A DNA stretch of 64,000 bases from Bacteroidota bacterium (GTDB lineage: Bacteria > Bacteroidota > Bacteroidia > Bacteroidales > Prolixibacteraceae). The position numbers and the translations under genes are program-made. Positions 9,387-17,410 of the stretch are shown one piece after another (position 1 is the stretch's first letter; each line of letters opens with the position of its first letter). A model generated the notes under the pieces. It ran no database searches and was not told the DNA's origin. It worked only from the letters and a program-made list of their open reading frames with translations. The stretch is taken from the NCBI GenBank assembly GCA_024278975.1, contig JAJRSD010000051.1, forward strand, positions 19,245 to 83,244, written 5' to 3'.

Positions 9387-10466
9387 ATGCACCGAATACT
9401 GGCAATAAATCCGGGTTCTACATCCACAAAATTTGCGGTTTATTTCGATACAAAATGTGTGTTGAATAAAGCGATAACGCACTCGTTTGATGAGTTGCTG
9501 GCATATAAAAATGTAATCGACCAGTTCGATTTCAGAAAAAGTTTAATAATAGATACACTTGTTGAAGAGGGAATTGATGTAGATTCAATTAAATATATAA
9601 TCGGTCGGGGTGGAATGACTTACCCTATGGAGTCGGGAGTTTACCGGGTGAATAACCAAATGCTTAAACATGTTCGCGAAGGAATTATGGGACAGCATGC
9701 CAGTAATCTTGGGCCGATGCTTGCCGATTTTATTGCTCATCAAATTCCAAATGCACAGGCTTTTATCGCCGACCCGGTTGTTACCGACGAACTGGAAGAT
9801 ATTGCAAGGATTTCAGGTCATTCAAAATTCGAAAGACGTTCCATTTTTCATGCACTTAATCAGAAAGCTACTGCACGAATTCATGCTAAAAAAGTAGGAG
9901 CAAAGTATGAAAATTTGAATTTGATAGTTGCACATTTGGGAGGTGGTGTTTCGGTTGGTGCACATAAATTTGGGAAAGTAATTGATGTAAATAATGGGTT
10001 GAACGGCGAAGGTGCTTTTAGTCCCGAGAGGTCGGGAACTTTGCCTGCCGGGCAATTAGTTGAGTTGTGTTTTAGTGGTAATTATTCAAACGAGCAGGTG
10101 CAGCGAATGATTTTAGGTGAAGGCGGTTTTGTAAGTTATCTCGGAACAAATAATGCGCGCGAAGTAGAGAAGATGGCAAATGCCGGTAACGAAAAAGCCT
10201 GCTTTATTCAGGAAGCTTTATTTTATCAGGTTTCGAAACAGATTGGAGAAATGGCGGTGGTTTTAGCAGGAAAAGTTGATGCTATTTTGTTAACGGGCGG
10301 ACTGGCATTTAATAAAGGTTTGGAAAGTTATATTCAGCAAAAAACAAGTTTTATTGCCCCTGTTTATACTTACCCCGGCGAAGATGAACTGGAAGCACTT
10401 GCGATGAATGCACTGCGTGTTGCAAAAGGAGAAGTTGAGGCTAAGATGTATAATCCCGTGGTTTGA
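9387..10466 (+). CDS. buk: Butyrate kinase
   Basis: An acetokinase-family enzyme (359 residues) that makes ATP and butyrate from butyryl-phosphate. Seen: N-terminal phosphate loop NPGSTSTKFAVY, GRGGMTYPMESGVY, AHLGGGVSVGAH (about 191-202) and LLTGGLAFNKG (about 310-320), all family landmarks. It starts three bases after ptb. Its last 26 bases overlap the end of the convergent LacI-type regulator gene, an unusually tight arrangement. Together with ptb it supports substrate-level phosphorylation during fermentation. Confidence 0.93.
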   Translation: MHRILAINPGSTSTKFAVYFDTKCVLNKAITHSFDELLAYKNVIDQFDFRKSLIIDTLVEEGIDVDSIKYIIGRGGMTYPMESGVYRVNNQMLKHVREGIMGQHASNLGPMLADFIAHQIPNAQAFIADPVVTDELEDIARISGHSKFERRSIFHALNQKATARIHAKKVGAKYENLNLIVAHLGGGVSVGAHKFGKVIDVNNGLNGEGAFSPERSGTLPAGQLVELCFSGNYSNEQVQRMILGEGGFVSYLGTNNAREVEKMANAGNEKACFIQEALFYQVSKQIGEMAVVLAGKVDAILLTGGLAFNKGLESYIQQKTSFIAPVYTYPGEDELEALAMNALRVAKGEVEAKMYNPVV

Positions 10467-11487
10467 TGACAGTTTGTTTTTTTGACGATTTCCTTACGAC
10501 CAACTCAGTTTCTAAAACAACTTGCTTTTTAAAATTACTCTCTTTCTCGATAAGCTGAAAAAATAGTTCGGCTGATTCTCTCCCCATTTTTATTGTTGGA
10601 TGTATTATCGATGTTAATGTTGGTTCTACAATTGTAGAATGAAACTCATCGGTAAACCCAACCAAAGCGATGTCGTCCGGTATTTTCAAACTCTGTTTTT
10701 TTATCTCTTTCATTGCAGCAAAAGCGATAGTGTCGTTCAGCCCAAAAATTGCATCAGGTATTTTTTTTAATTGAAGGAGTTGTCTGGTTGCTATCGTTGC
10801 ATCTTCAAAACTGAGATTGCATTCAGTGAGCAGTTGAGCATCGAATTTCAATCCACACTTTTTTAACCCTTTCAAGTAACCTTCTTTTCGGCTCTTTGAA
10901 ATATTCAAATGTTCAGGTCCCGAAATGTATGCAATCCTTTTGCACCCGTTTTCAAAAAAATGTTTGGTAATTCTTATCGCCGCATCTTCGCCATCGGCAA
11001 TTACCGAAGGCACTTCCAGCGTTTCGCAAATCCGGTCGAAAAAAACCAACGGTATTTCATTCCGGATAAGTTTTTCAAAATGCTTCGGATTTTTTGTCTC
11101 CTGGCTCACACAAACAATAAAACCTTCAACCCGCGATTTTAGCAAATTATCCACCGATTCAATCTCCTTTTCAACCGACTCGTTCGACGAGGCAATTACA
11201 ATAAAGTAGCCGTGTTGTTTGGCAACTTCCTCAATTCCCGAAATAATTGACGAGTAAAAATGGGTAACAATGTCGGGCACAATTATGCCAATCATTTTAG
11301 TTTGCTGGCGCAGCAAACCCATGGCAAGCGGATTGGGTGTGTAATTCCGTTCGTGCGCAAGTTCCTTTATTTTACTGGTGAGTCCGGGGCTGATGTCGGG
11401 GTGGTTTTTCAACGCCCTCGAAACCGTAGAAATTGAAACCCCCAACTCGGTTGCCAAATCTTTTAACGATGTATGTTTCCTGCCCAT
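10441..11487 (-). CDS. LacI/GalR-family transcriptional regulator
   Basis: DNA-binding repressor type. The N-terminal helix-turn-helix (TSLKDLATELGVSISTVSRALK, given here in two parts: TSLKDLATEL and GVSISTVSRALK) is followed by a periplasmic-binding-protein-like effector domain with GIIVPDI, PLVFFDRI, RIAYISGP, DAIFGLND and ALVGFTDE in the expected order. The ATG at 11487 (MGRKHTSLK) is preferred over an in-frame TTG at 11502. The gene converges on and overlaps buk by 26 bp, and follows the AAA ATPase gene by 17 bp on the same strand. Such regulators normally control sugar genes; which ones is not evident, though the L-sugar operon at 16-21 kb is one candidate. Confidence 0.9.
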   Translation of the reverse strand: MGRKHTSLKDLATELGVSISTVSRALKNHPDISPGLTSKIKELAHERNYTPNPLAMGLLRQQTKMIGIIVPDIVTHFYSSIISGIEEVAKQHGYFIVIASSNESVEKEIESVDNLLKSRVEGFIVCVSQETKNPKHFEKLIRNEIPLVFFDRICETLEVPSVIADGEDAAIRITKHFFENGCKRIAYISGPEHLNISKSRKEGYLKGLKKCGLKFDAQLLTECNLSFEDATIATRQLLQLKKIPDAIFGLNDTIAFAAMKEIKKQSLKIPDDIALVGFTDEFHSTIVEPTLTSIIHPTIKMGRESAELFFQLIEKESNFKKQVVLETELVVRKSSKKQTVIKPRDYTS

Positions 11488-11504
11488 TTTAATGTATTTC
11501 AAAA

Positions 11505-12935
11505 CTATTTGGTCCGAAAAAACAACTCCCCCATTTTTATCTCATTTTGAACCAGCCCTCCAAAGTAGCTGTTTTGCTGAATCCCAAAAGTAGTAATAAG
11601 TGTCAAGAAAACAGATTTTCTTGTTTTTGTTTCCGTTTTGAAAACACCCACTTTATTTCGTAGTTCCCCGGCATATTTTTTTGTTACGATAAACGGGTTA
11701 ACCGAGAATTTCATTTCACACAAATTAATCACCTGGTCGCGCCTGTCGATTACCAAATCAACCGCTGCACCGGGAATCGAATTTTTACTTCGCCACGCCG
11801 AAACAGATGTGAGCACGCCGCTAATGCCAAGTGCCTGTTTTATTTGTGGCAGATGATAGAGGCAAACCTGCTCGAACGCGTAGCCACTCCATGCGCGGTA
11901 GGCGGGTGTATCAATCATATTTAGCCAGTTGTTTGTATTCATTATTTGCACCCCTTTTATAAATTTCAAATAAAAGTGGGTGTAAAAATCGACCAACTGG
12001 TAGAGGCTGTTCCGCTGCTTTTTACCAAAAGGGACATATTTTCTGATGAACCCACTCTCTTCCAACTCAACCAATAAACGGGTGGTACTCCCCGCATTCG
12101 GAAGCCCCGACAAAGTGACGATTTCATCGCGTGTCAGCCCCTTCGATTTTTTTGCCAGCGCATAAACAATTTTCAAATGCTTTTCGTAATTATTGAACAG
12201 AGAGCGAAAGAGATTCGAAAATTCAGTTTGCAACAATCCATTTTCGTTAAAGCAAATATTCTCGATGTTTTGCATGGCACTCAAACCCGGAACAACCTCG
12301 TCCCAATAAAACGGGATGCCTCCAAACGACATATAGAGTTGTATGATTTGATACCTGTCTAAATTAATTTTTCGAGATTTTAATAAACTTTCGCATTCGT
12401 TGAGTGTAAACGGAGCTAACCTGATTTTTTTTGTTACACGGTTGTGAAGCCCCCCTTTATTGTTTATCAGTTTATTAATCATCCACGAAGTTGCAGAACC
12501 GCAGGCCACAAGAATTATGTCGTCGCGAGCCGCCGCCCAACTGTTCCAGAAATGTTCCAATGCCTGTATGAATTGCGATTTGCGCGTATCGAACCACGGA
12601 AGTTCGTCAATAAAAACTATTTTTTTCGTGGCTTTCGATTTTTCAAGAAAAGAGATTAATAGCTGAAATGCCGAAAACCAGTTTTTTACCGGTGTGTATT
12701 CTCCTTTTGGGTTGGCATTTTGCAATGCAACATGAAAATTAATTAACTGCTGACTTAATTTTGCATTTGCCAGCCCCGTTATTTGAAATGTAAATTTTTG
12801 AGAGTAAGCTTCGCGTATAAGAAATGTTTTCCCAACGCGTCGCCTTCCATAAACTACCAAAAATTCAGACTTTTCTGATGTCAGTAATTTATGCATGGTA
12901 GCTATCTCTTTTCTACGTCCTACAAATTTTTGCAT
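11505..12935 (-). CDS. AAA ATPase of the archaeal-type/DUF234 group
   Basis: A P-loop ATPase of unknown target, 476 residues from the preferred ATG. It opens with MQKFVGRRKEIATMHKLL, then Walker A YGRRRVGKTFLI, Walker B KKIVFIDELPWFD, a sensor-like ILVACGSATSWM, a winged-helix region (LTRDEIVTLSGLPNAGSTTRLL) and a C-terminal PD-(D/E)XK-like DUF234 part (GAAVDLVIDRRDQVINLCEMK). Such proteins are frequent in Bacteroidota and archaea and often sit in mobile or defence-like regions. An in-frame TTG at 12983 would place a perfect inverted repeat inside the gene, so the ATG at 12935, just after that repeat, is chosen. The primase-helicase gene is divergent from it. Confidence 0.85.
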   Translation of the reverse strand: MQKFVGRRKEIATMHKLLTSEKSEFLVVYGRRRVGKTFLIREAYSQKFTFQITGLANAKLSQQLINFHVALQNANPKGEYTPVKNWFSAFQLLISFLEKSKATKKIVFIDELPWFDTRKSQFIQALEHFWNSWAAARDDIILVACGSATSWMINKLINNKGGLHNRVTKKIRLAPFTLNECESLLKSRKINLDRYQIIQLYMSFGGIPFYWDEVVPGLSAMQNIENICFNENGLLQTEFSNLFRSLFNNYEKHLKIVYALAKKSKGLTRDEIVTLSGLPNAGSTTRLLVELEESGFIRKYVPFGKKQRNSLYQLVDFYTHFYLKFIKGVQIMNTNNWLNMIDTPAYRAWSGYAFEQVCLYHLPQIKQALGISGVLTSVSAWRSKNSIPGAAVDLVIDRRDQVINLCEMKFSVNPFIVTKKYAGELRNKVGVFKTETKTRKSVFLTLITTFGIQQNSYFGGLVQNEIKMGELFFRTK

Positions 12936-12940
12936 AACTC

Positions 12941-12988
12941 TATATTTGGCTATAAATGTAATTATATTTTTAGTTATAGCCAAATATA
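12941..12988. promoter_or_regulatory. Perfect 15-bp inverted repeat over the ATPase promoter/leader
   Basis: TATATTTGGCTATAA (12941-12955) is exactly complementary to TTATAGCCAAATATA (12974-12988), with an 18-nt spacer. Each arm begins with TATATTTG, a perfect match to the Bacteroidota -7 box TAnnTTTG; the distal arm reads in the right direction for the ATPase gene, whose ATG is at 12935. It could be an operator where a protein blocks the promoter, or a leader hairpin. No obvious -33 TTG was seen at the ideal spacing. Confidence 0.6.
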
Positions 12989-13115
12989 ATTACTTAAAAC
13001 AGCTTTAATAGAATGTTTCGTTATGGATGTAGCCATTTGTGGATAAATTAATGACTACCATATTTTTTATTCGATAATTACTGTTTCAGTTTTTATACTC
13101 GTAACAATATCAGAG

Positions 13116-13146
13116 TTGCAATCGGGTGGAATCCTTAATATCTTTA
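13116..13146 (+). promoter_or_regulatory. Candidate Bacteroidota promoter for the primase-helicase gene
   Basis: TTG at 13116-13118, 20 nt, then TATCTTTA at 13139-13146, close to the TAnnTTTG -7 box. The start codon is 21 nt downstream. Pattern match only. Confidence 0.35.
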
Positions 13147-13167
13147 TGCTTCGGCAAATATTGATTT

Positions 13168-16101
13168 ATGGAATATAGCGAATTGTATAAAAAGTATCTG
13201 GCTTTACTGGAGGAGAACAAACTCCTGAAATTGGAAATTAACAAAATGGCGGCAACAAGCGGCATTTCTGAATTAGAAGAGCCAGTTGAACCAATACAAC
13301 GAACTTTGTTCAATAAAGACAAGCTTGAAAAAATTGATTTTCAAACTAATAAATATCTCTCGGAAGATATTTTGCATGGCAAAAAAGCTGTTAGTAAAAA
13401 ATCTTCAAAAGAGGAAAAAATAGTGCTCTTTATGTCGCTATTCAAAGGCAGAAACGATGTTTATGCAAAAAGATGGGAAAATAAAAAAGGTCAATCCGGA
13501 TACAGCCCGGTATGTAGCAACGAGTGGGTTACGGGACTGTGCCTCAAGCCGAAAATTAAATGTTCAAAATGTAAGCACAAGTTATATTCGCCATTAAACG
13601 AGCATGTTATTGAGCAACATCTTTTAGGCGAAATTGTAATTGGAATATATCCGTTAAGTGTTGAGGAAAACTGTAATTTTTTGGCAATTGATTTTGACAA
13701 GGAAGGTTGGAGAAAGGATATTTCAGTTGTTCGGAAGATATGCACCAAGTTCGATATTCCTGTCGCTGTTGAGCGTTCTATGTCCGGTAATGGAGGTCAT
13801 ATATGGTTTTTCTTTAAAGAGGAAATGCCCGCCACTTTGGCGAGAAAATTTGGCTCATCGTTACTTACATATTCAATGGGAGAACGATATGAAATTTCAT
13901 TTAAATCGTATGATCGTTTATTTCCAAATCAGGATACAATGCCCAAGGGAGGTTTGGGAAACCTCATTGCTTTACCGCTTCAAAAAAAGGCAAGAAATAA
14001 TGGGAATACCCTCTTCGTTGATAAAAACTTTGAACCGGTTCGGGATCAGTGGACATTTATTGCCGGGGTGCAAAGGATAACTGTTGAAGAGCTGAATGTT
14101 TACATTAAAAAGCTGGGCAAAGATGATGAGTTAGGAATATTGAAAAATTACGACAAAGAGATTGAAAAGCCATGGAAAGAAAGAGTTACAAAGCTAAACA
14201 GCAAAGACTTTCCGGCTGAAATTGAAATTGTAAAATCATCAATGCTATACATCAGAAAAGAAGGATTGGCACAGAAAACCTTAAACGCACTACAACGGTT
14301 GGCTGCTTTCAAAAACCCGGAGTTTTATAAAGCTCAGGCAATGAGAATGCCTACATATAATAAGCCACGTATAATTTCCTGTTCCGATGATTTTAAAGAC
14401 TATTTGGGATTGCCCCGTGGATGTGAAGAAGATGTAAAACATTTGTTTGAGAAATATAAGACAAAAGTGTGTCAGGTTGATAAAACCAACCATGGAAGCC
14501 CGATAAATGTGGAGTTTAAAGGGGAACTTTGGCCAGAGCAGCAGCACGCTGTTAACGCACTTGTTAAATTCAACAACGGCGTTCTTTCTGCAACAACGGC
14601 GTTCGGAAAAACAGTAATAGGCGCAAAACTGATAAGTATCAGAAAGGTTAATACCCTTATTTTAGTACATAGGCAACAATTACTTTCGCAATGGAAAGAG
14701 CGATTAAAGGAGTTTCTGGAAATTAATGAGATTCCTCAACCTGAGCTTCAAAGTAAAAGAGGGAAGAAAAAGAATTTAGAAGTAATTGGTCAGTTGGGGG
14801 CGGGTAAAAATCAGTTAAGTTGCATAATTGATGTAGCCATTATGCAGTCGATAAATTCAAAAGGGGAAATAGGTGATTATTTGAAAAACTATGGGATGAT
14901 AATTGTTGATGAATGTCATCATATTCCGGCTTTCAGTTTCGAACAAATCCTGAGAAATACTCCTGCCAAATATATTTATGGATTAACTGCAACACCATCA
15001 AGACCCGACGGTCATCATCCAATTATATTTTTCTATTGTGGTCCCGTTCGGTATTTGGTCGATGCAAAATACATGGCAGAGAAGCGACCGTTTGAGCATA
15101 TTTTAATTCCAAGATTCACCTCCTTCAATGTTGGGAACATAAAAAAGGATGATGAACTAACTATACAAGATATTTATTCTGAATTGGTAAATGATGAAAT
15201 ACGAAATTCACTTATTGCCGATGATGTTGTAGAATGTTTCAAAAATGGTAGAAATATTTTGGTTCTTACCGGGAGAGTTGCACACGTAAAAACACTGACG
15301 AAAATTTTGAGCAGGCAGATTCCAAATATTATCAGCCTTACAGGTGGAATGGGAAATAAAAAAACATTGGAAACATTAGCACAAATATCAACAATACCTA
15401 AAAATAAACCCTTTGTATTAGTTGCCACAGGCAGTTTTATAGGAGAAGGATTTGATGAGCCGCGTTTAGATACTCTGTTTTTAACTATGCCTATAGCATG
15501 GAAAGGAACATTACAACAGTATGCCGGCAGGCTACATCGGTTACACGAAAAGAAAACGGAAGTGCAAATTTTTGATTATGTCGATATTCATGTCAAAGTT
15601 CTCGAGAGAATGTATGGAAAGAGGTTAAAAGGTTACGCTTCTATAGGATATAAAACAAAAGCCGAAACAATACCCGGAGCTCCAATCGACATTATTTTTG
15701 ACAAACAAAGTTTCTTCCCGGTTTATTTGAATGATATTGAAAGAGCTTCAACACAAATACAAATTGTAAGCCCGTTTATTACTAAAAAGCGTGTGGAACA
15801 AATGATACCTTTCTTTATTCAAGCAATTGAAAAGAATGTTGAAATAACAATAATAACGAGACCGGTAATAGATTTTGCAGAGAACAAAAGAGATGTTTTA
15901 AAGGCTGTTTTTTTAGTGCTGGAAAATTCCGGTGTACATGTAATTTTTAAATCAAAAATACATCAAAAGTTTGCGGTTATCGACCAAAGAATAAGCTGGT
16001 ATGGTAGTATTAATTTGTTGAGCTTTGGTTGGTCTGAAGAGAGTATTATGCGAATTGCAAGTGGTAACATTGCAAACGAACTATTAAAAAGCATCCAATA
16101 A
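13168..16101 (+). CDS. TOTE-type conflict-system protein: AEP primase + SF2 helicase + phospholipase D nuclease
   Basis: A 977-residue multidomain protein. Order: a short coiled coil (2-30); an archaeo-eukaryotic primase domain (about 80-300) with its Cys knuckle C125/C132/C135, the hhhDhD metal motif FLAIDFDK (Asp175, Asp177) and the s-x-H motif SGNGGHIWF (His211); an SF2 helicase (about 450-800) with Walker A AFGKT (Lys481), DECH (581-584), LTATPSR and QYAGRLHR; and a C-terminal phospholipase D half-site HQKFAVID (His932, Lys934, Asp939) followed by GSIN. The primase-knuckle region matches the family named TOTE conflict-system primases, predicted by comparative genomics to act against invading DNA. 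A single HKD site suggests dimerisation for nuclease activity. All key residues are present, so it looks functional. The divergent ATPase gene is its nearest neighbour. Confidence 0.9.
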   Translation: MEYSELYKKYLALLEENKLLKLEINKMAATSGISELEEPVEPIQRTLFNKDKLEKIDFQTNKYLSEDILHGKKAVSKKSSKEEKIVLFMSLFKGRNDVYAKRWENKKGQSGYSPVCSNEWVTGLCLKPKIKCSKCKHKLYSPLNEHVIEQHLLGEIVIGIYPLSVEENCNFLAIDFDKEGWRKDISVVRKICTKFDIPVAVERSMSGNGGHIWFFFKEEMPATLARKFGSSLLTYSMGERYEISFKSYDRLFPNQDTMPKGGLGNLIALPLQKKARNNGNTLFVDKNFEPVRDQWTFIAGVQRITVEELNVYIKKLGKDDELGILKNYDKEIEKPWKERVTKLNSKDFPAEIEIVKSSMLYIRKEGLAQKTLNALQRLAAFKNPEFYKAQAMRMPTYNKPRIISCSDDFKDYLGLPRGCEEDVKHLFEKYKTKVCQVDKTNHGSPINVEFKGELWPEQQHAVNALVKFNNGVLSATTAFGKTVIGAKLISIRKVNTLILVHRQQLLSQWKERLKEFLEINEIPQPELQSKRGKKKNLEVIGQLGAGKNQLSCIIDVAIMQSINSKGEIGDYLKNYGMIIVDECHHIPAFSFEQILRNTPAKYIYGLTATPSRPDGHHPIIFFYCGPVRYLVDAKYMAEKRPFEHILIPRFTSFNVGNIKKDDELTIQDIYSELVNDEIRNSLIADDVVECFKNGRNILVLTGRVAHVKTLTKILSRQIPNIISLTGGMGNKKTLETLAQISTIPKNKPFVLVATGSFIGEGFDEPRLDTLFLTMPIAWKGTLQQYAGRLHRLHEKKTEVQIFDYVDIHVKVLERMYGKRLKGYASIGYKTKAETIPGAPIDIIFDKQSFFPVYLNDIERASTQIQIVSPFITKKRVEQMIPFFIQAIEKNVEITIITRPVIDFAENKRDVLKAVFLVLENSGVHVIFKSKIHQKFAVIDQRISWYGSINLLSFGWSEESIMRIASGNIANELLKSIQ

Positions 16102-16127
16102 AAATGTTTTACAACATCTTTTTCCAA

Positions 16128-16155
16128 CCGCAAACCTTTGCGCAAACCTTTGCGG
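16128..16155. repeat. Compound palindrome with two 15-bp repeat units after the primase-helicase gene
   Basis: Within 28 bp, the unit GCAAACCTTTGCG occurs twice with overlap, so CGCAAA and TTTGCG arms can pair in several ways, and the outer CCGCAAA/TTTGCGG arms also pair. It lies 27 bp past the stop codon. No U-run follows on the plus strand, so a simple terminator is doubtful; it may be an operator or a short repeat element. Confidence 0.5.
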
Positions 16156-16176
16156 AAAAACATACGGTTTTAGCAG

Positions 16177-16207
16177 TTGCAGAGCGTAAAAATATTGTTG
16201 ACATTTG
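16177..16207 (+). promoter_or_regulatory. Candidate promoter of the nucleotide-sugar/L-sugar operon
   Basis: TTG at 16177-16179, 20 nt, then GACATTTG at 16200-16207, a 7-of-8 type match to TAnnTTTG at the correct distance. The epimerase ATG is 30 nt downstream of the -7 box. Pattern match only. Confidence 0.45.
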
Positions 16208-16237
16208 CACTGAAAATAAAATTTAAAACAGAACAAA

Positions 16238-17209
16238 ATGAAAAGAATTTTAATAGCTGGTGGCGGCGGTTTTATTGGTGGTCACCTCGCAAGAAAATTG
16301 GCTGACATGGGGCATCACGTCCGGGTTGTTGACAAAAAACCAATAACTGAGTGGTATCAGGTACACAACGATTGTGACAATCTCGTTCTCGATTTAAACG
16401 ACAAAGCAAATTGTTACACTGCAGCAAACGGGTACAACGAAATATATAATCTCGCTGCCGATATGGGCGGGATGGGTTTTATCGAAAATAACAAAGCCGA
16501 TTGTATGTTGAGTGTTTTAATTAACACACATCTTTTAATGGCTGCACGCGATTTAGGAATTACACGCTTTTTCTACGCTTCGTCGGCATGTGTTTACAAT
16601 GCAACAAAACAAACGGATGTAAATAACCCGGGGTTAAAAGAGGCCGATGCCTATCCGGCAATGGCAGAAGATGGTTACGGATGGGAAAAACTTTTCTCGG
16701 AAAGAATGTGTCGCCATTTTACCGAAGATTTTAATTTAACTACTCGTGTTGCTCGTTTCCATAATGTTTATGGCCCGTTTGGAACTTACGATGGTGGGCG
16801 CGAAAAAGCACCGGCCGCCATGTGCCGCAAAGTGATTGACAGTGAATTCTCCGGAAATAAAGAGATTAATATTTGGGGAGACGGCGAGCAAACCCGCTCA
16901 TTTATGTACATCGATGAGTGTGTTGAAGGAATTCTGAAAATTATGTACAGCGGAATTGAAGAGCCGATAAATTTAGGCAGTGACGAAATGGTTTCCATAA
17001 ACCAACTGGTTGATTATGTGGAAGAAATTGCCGGAACAAAACTAAAGCGCACATACGATTTGTCAGCTCCAAAAGGTGTTCGCGGACGTAACAGCGACAA
17101 TACTTTAATAAAAGAGTATATAAACTGGGCACCATCGTATCCGCTAAAAGAGGGGATGAAAAAAACATACGACTGGATTAAAGAGCAGATGATTGCTGCG
17201 AGAAAATAA
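16238..17209 (+). CDS. GDP-mannose 3,5-epimerase-like enzyme (extended SDR)
   Basis: NAD-dependent sugar-nucleotide epimerase of 323 residues. It opens with the Rossmann loop GGGGFIGG and closely follows the plant GDP-mannose 3,5-epimerase pattern: AADMGGMGFIENN (73-85), FYASSACVY, YGWEK, YGPFGTYDGGREKAPAA and GSDEMVSIN, with RGRNSDNTLIKE near the end. Catalytic positions of the Arabidopsis enzyme map with constant offset: Cys145 to Cys118, Tyr174/Lys178 to Tyr147/Lys151, Lys217 to Lys190. The expected reaction is GDP-D-mannose to GDP-L-galactose. The mannose-1-phosphate guanylyltransferase gene two places downstream would supply the substrate. Two hairpins with T-runs follow the stop, so downstream genes may be partly uncoupled. 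A related GDP-sugar epimerase activity is the main alternative. Confidence 0.82.
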   Translation: MKRILIAGGGGFIGGHLARKLADMGHHVRVVDKKPITEWYQVHNDCDNLVLDLNDKANCYTAANGYNEIYNLAADMGGMGFIENNKADCMLSVLINTHLLMAARDLGITRFFYASSACVYNATKQTDVNNPGLKEADAYPAMAEDGYGWEKLFSERMCRHFTEDFNLTTRVARFHNVYGPFGTYDGGREKAPAAMCRKVIDSEFSGNKEINIWGDGEQTRSFMYIDECVEGILKIMYSGIEEPINLGSDEMVSINQLVDYVEEIAGTKLKRTYDLSAPKGVRGRNSDNTLIKEYINWAPSYPLKEGMKKTYDWIKEQMIAARK

Positions 17210-17221
17210 TTACCTTACAAA

Positions 17222-17254
17222 CCTCGCTGATTTCAAAATTAGCGGGGTATTTTT
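17222..17254 (+). terminator. Terminator after the epimerase gene
   Basis: CCTCGCT (17222-17228) pairs with AGCGGGG (17241-17247), including one G-T wobble, and is followed by TATTTTTTT. It lies 12 bp past the epimerase stop. Confidence 0.65.
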
Positions 17255-17256
17255 TT

Positions 17257-17288
17257 ACCCCTCTTCGCATGTCGGAGAGGGGTTTTTA
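17257..17288 (+). terminator. Second terminator-like hairpin after the epimerase gene
   Basis: ACCCCTCT (17257-17264) pairs perfectly with AGAGGGGT (17276-17283), followed by TTTTA. Directly adjacent to the preceding hairpin, giving a tandem terminator; the loop resembles the GC-rich intergenic repeats seen elsewhere in the window. Confidence 0.6.
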
Positions 17289-17410
17289 AAAAAATGCAGT
17301 TAGGAATTCACAATGAGTAATGTGTACGAGAATCAAAACTCTTAATCTTTATTATCCGATTTAAAACATCTGTCTCAATACTCACTTCTAAAAATCTAAA
17401 ATCCAAAAAA

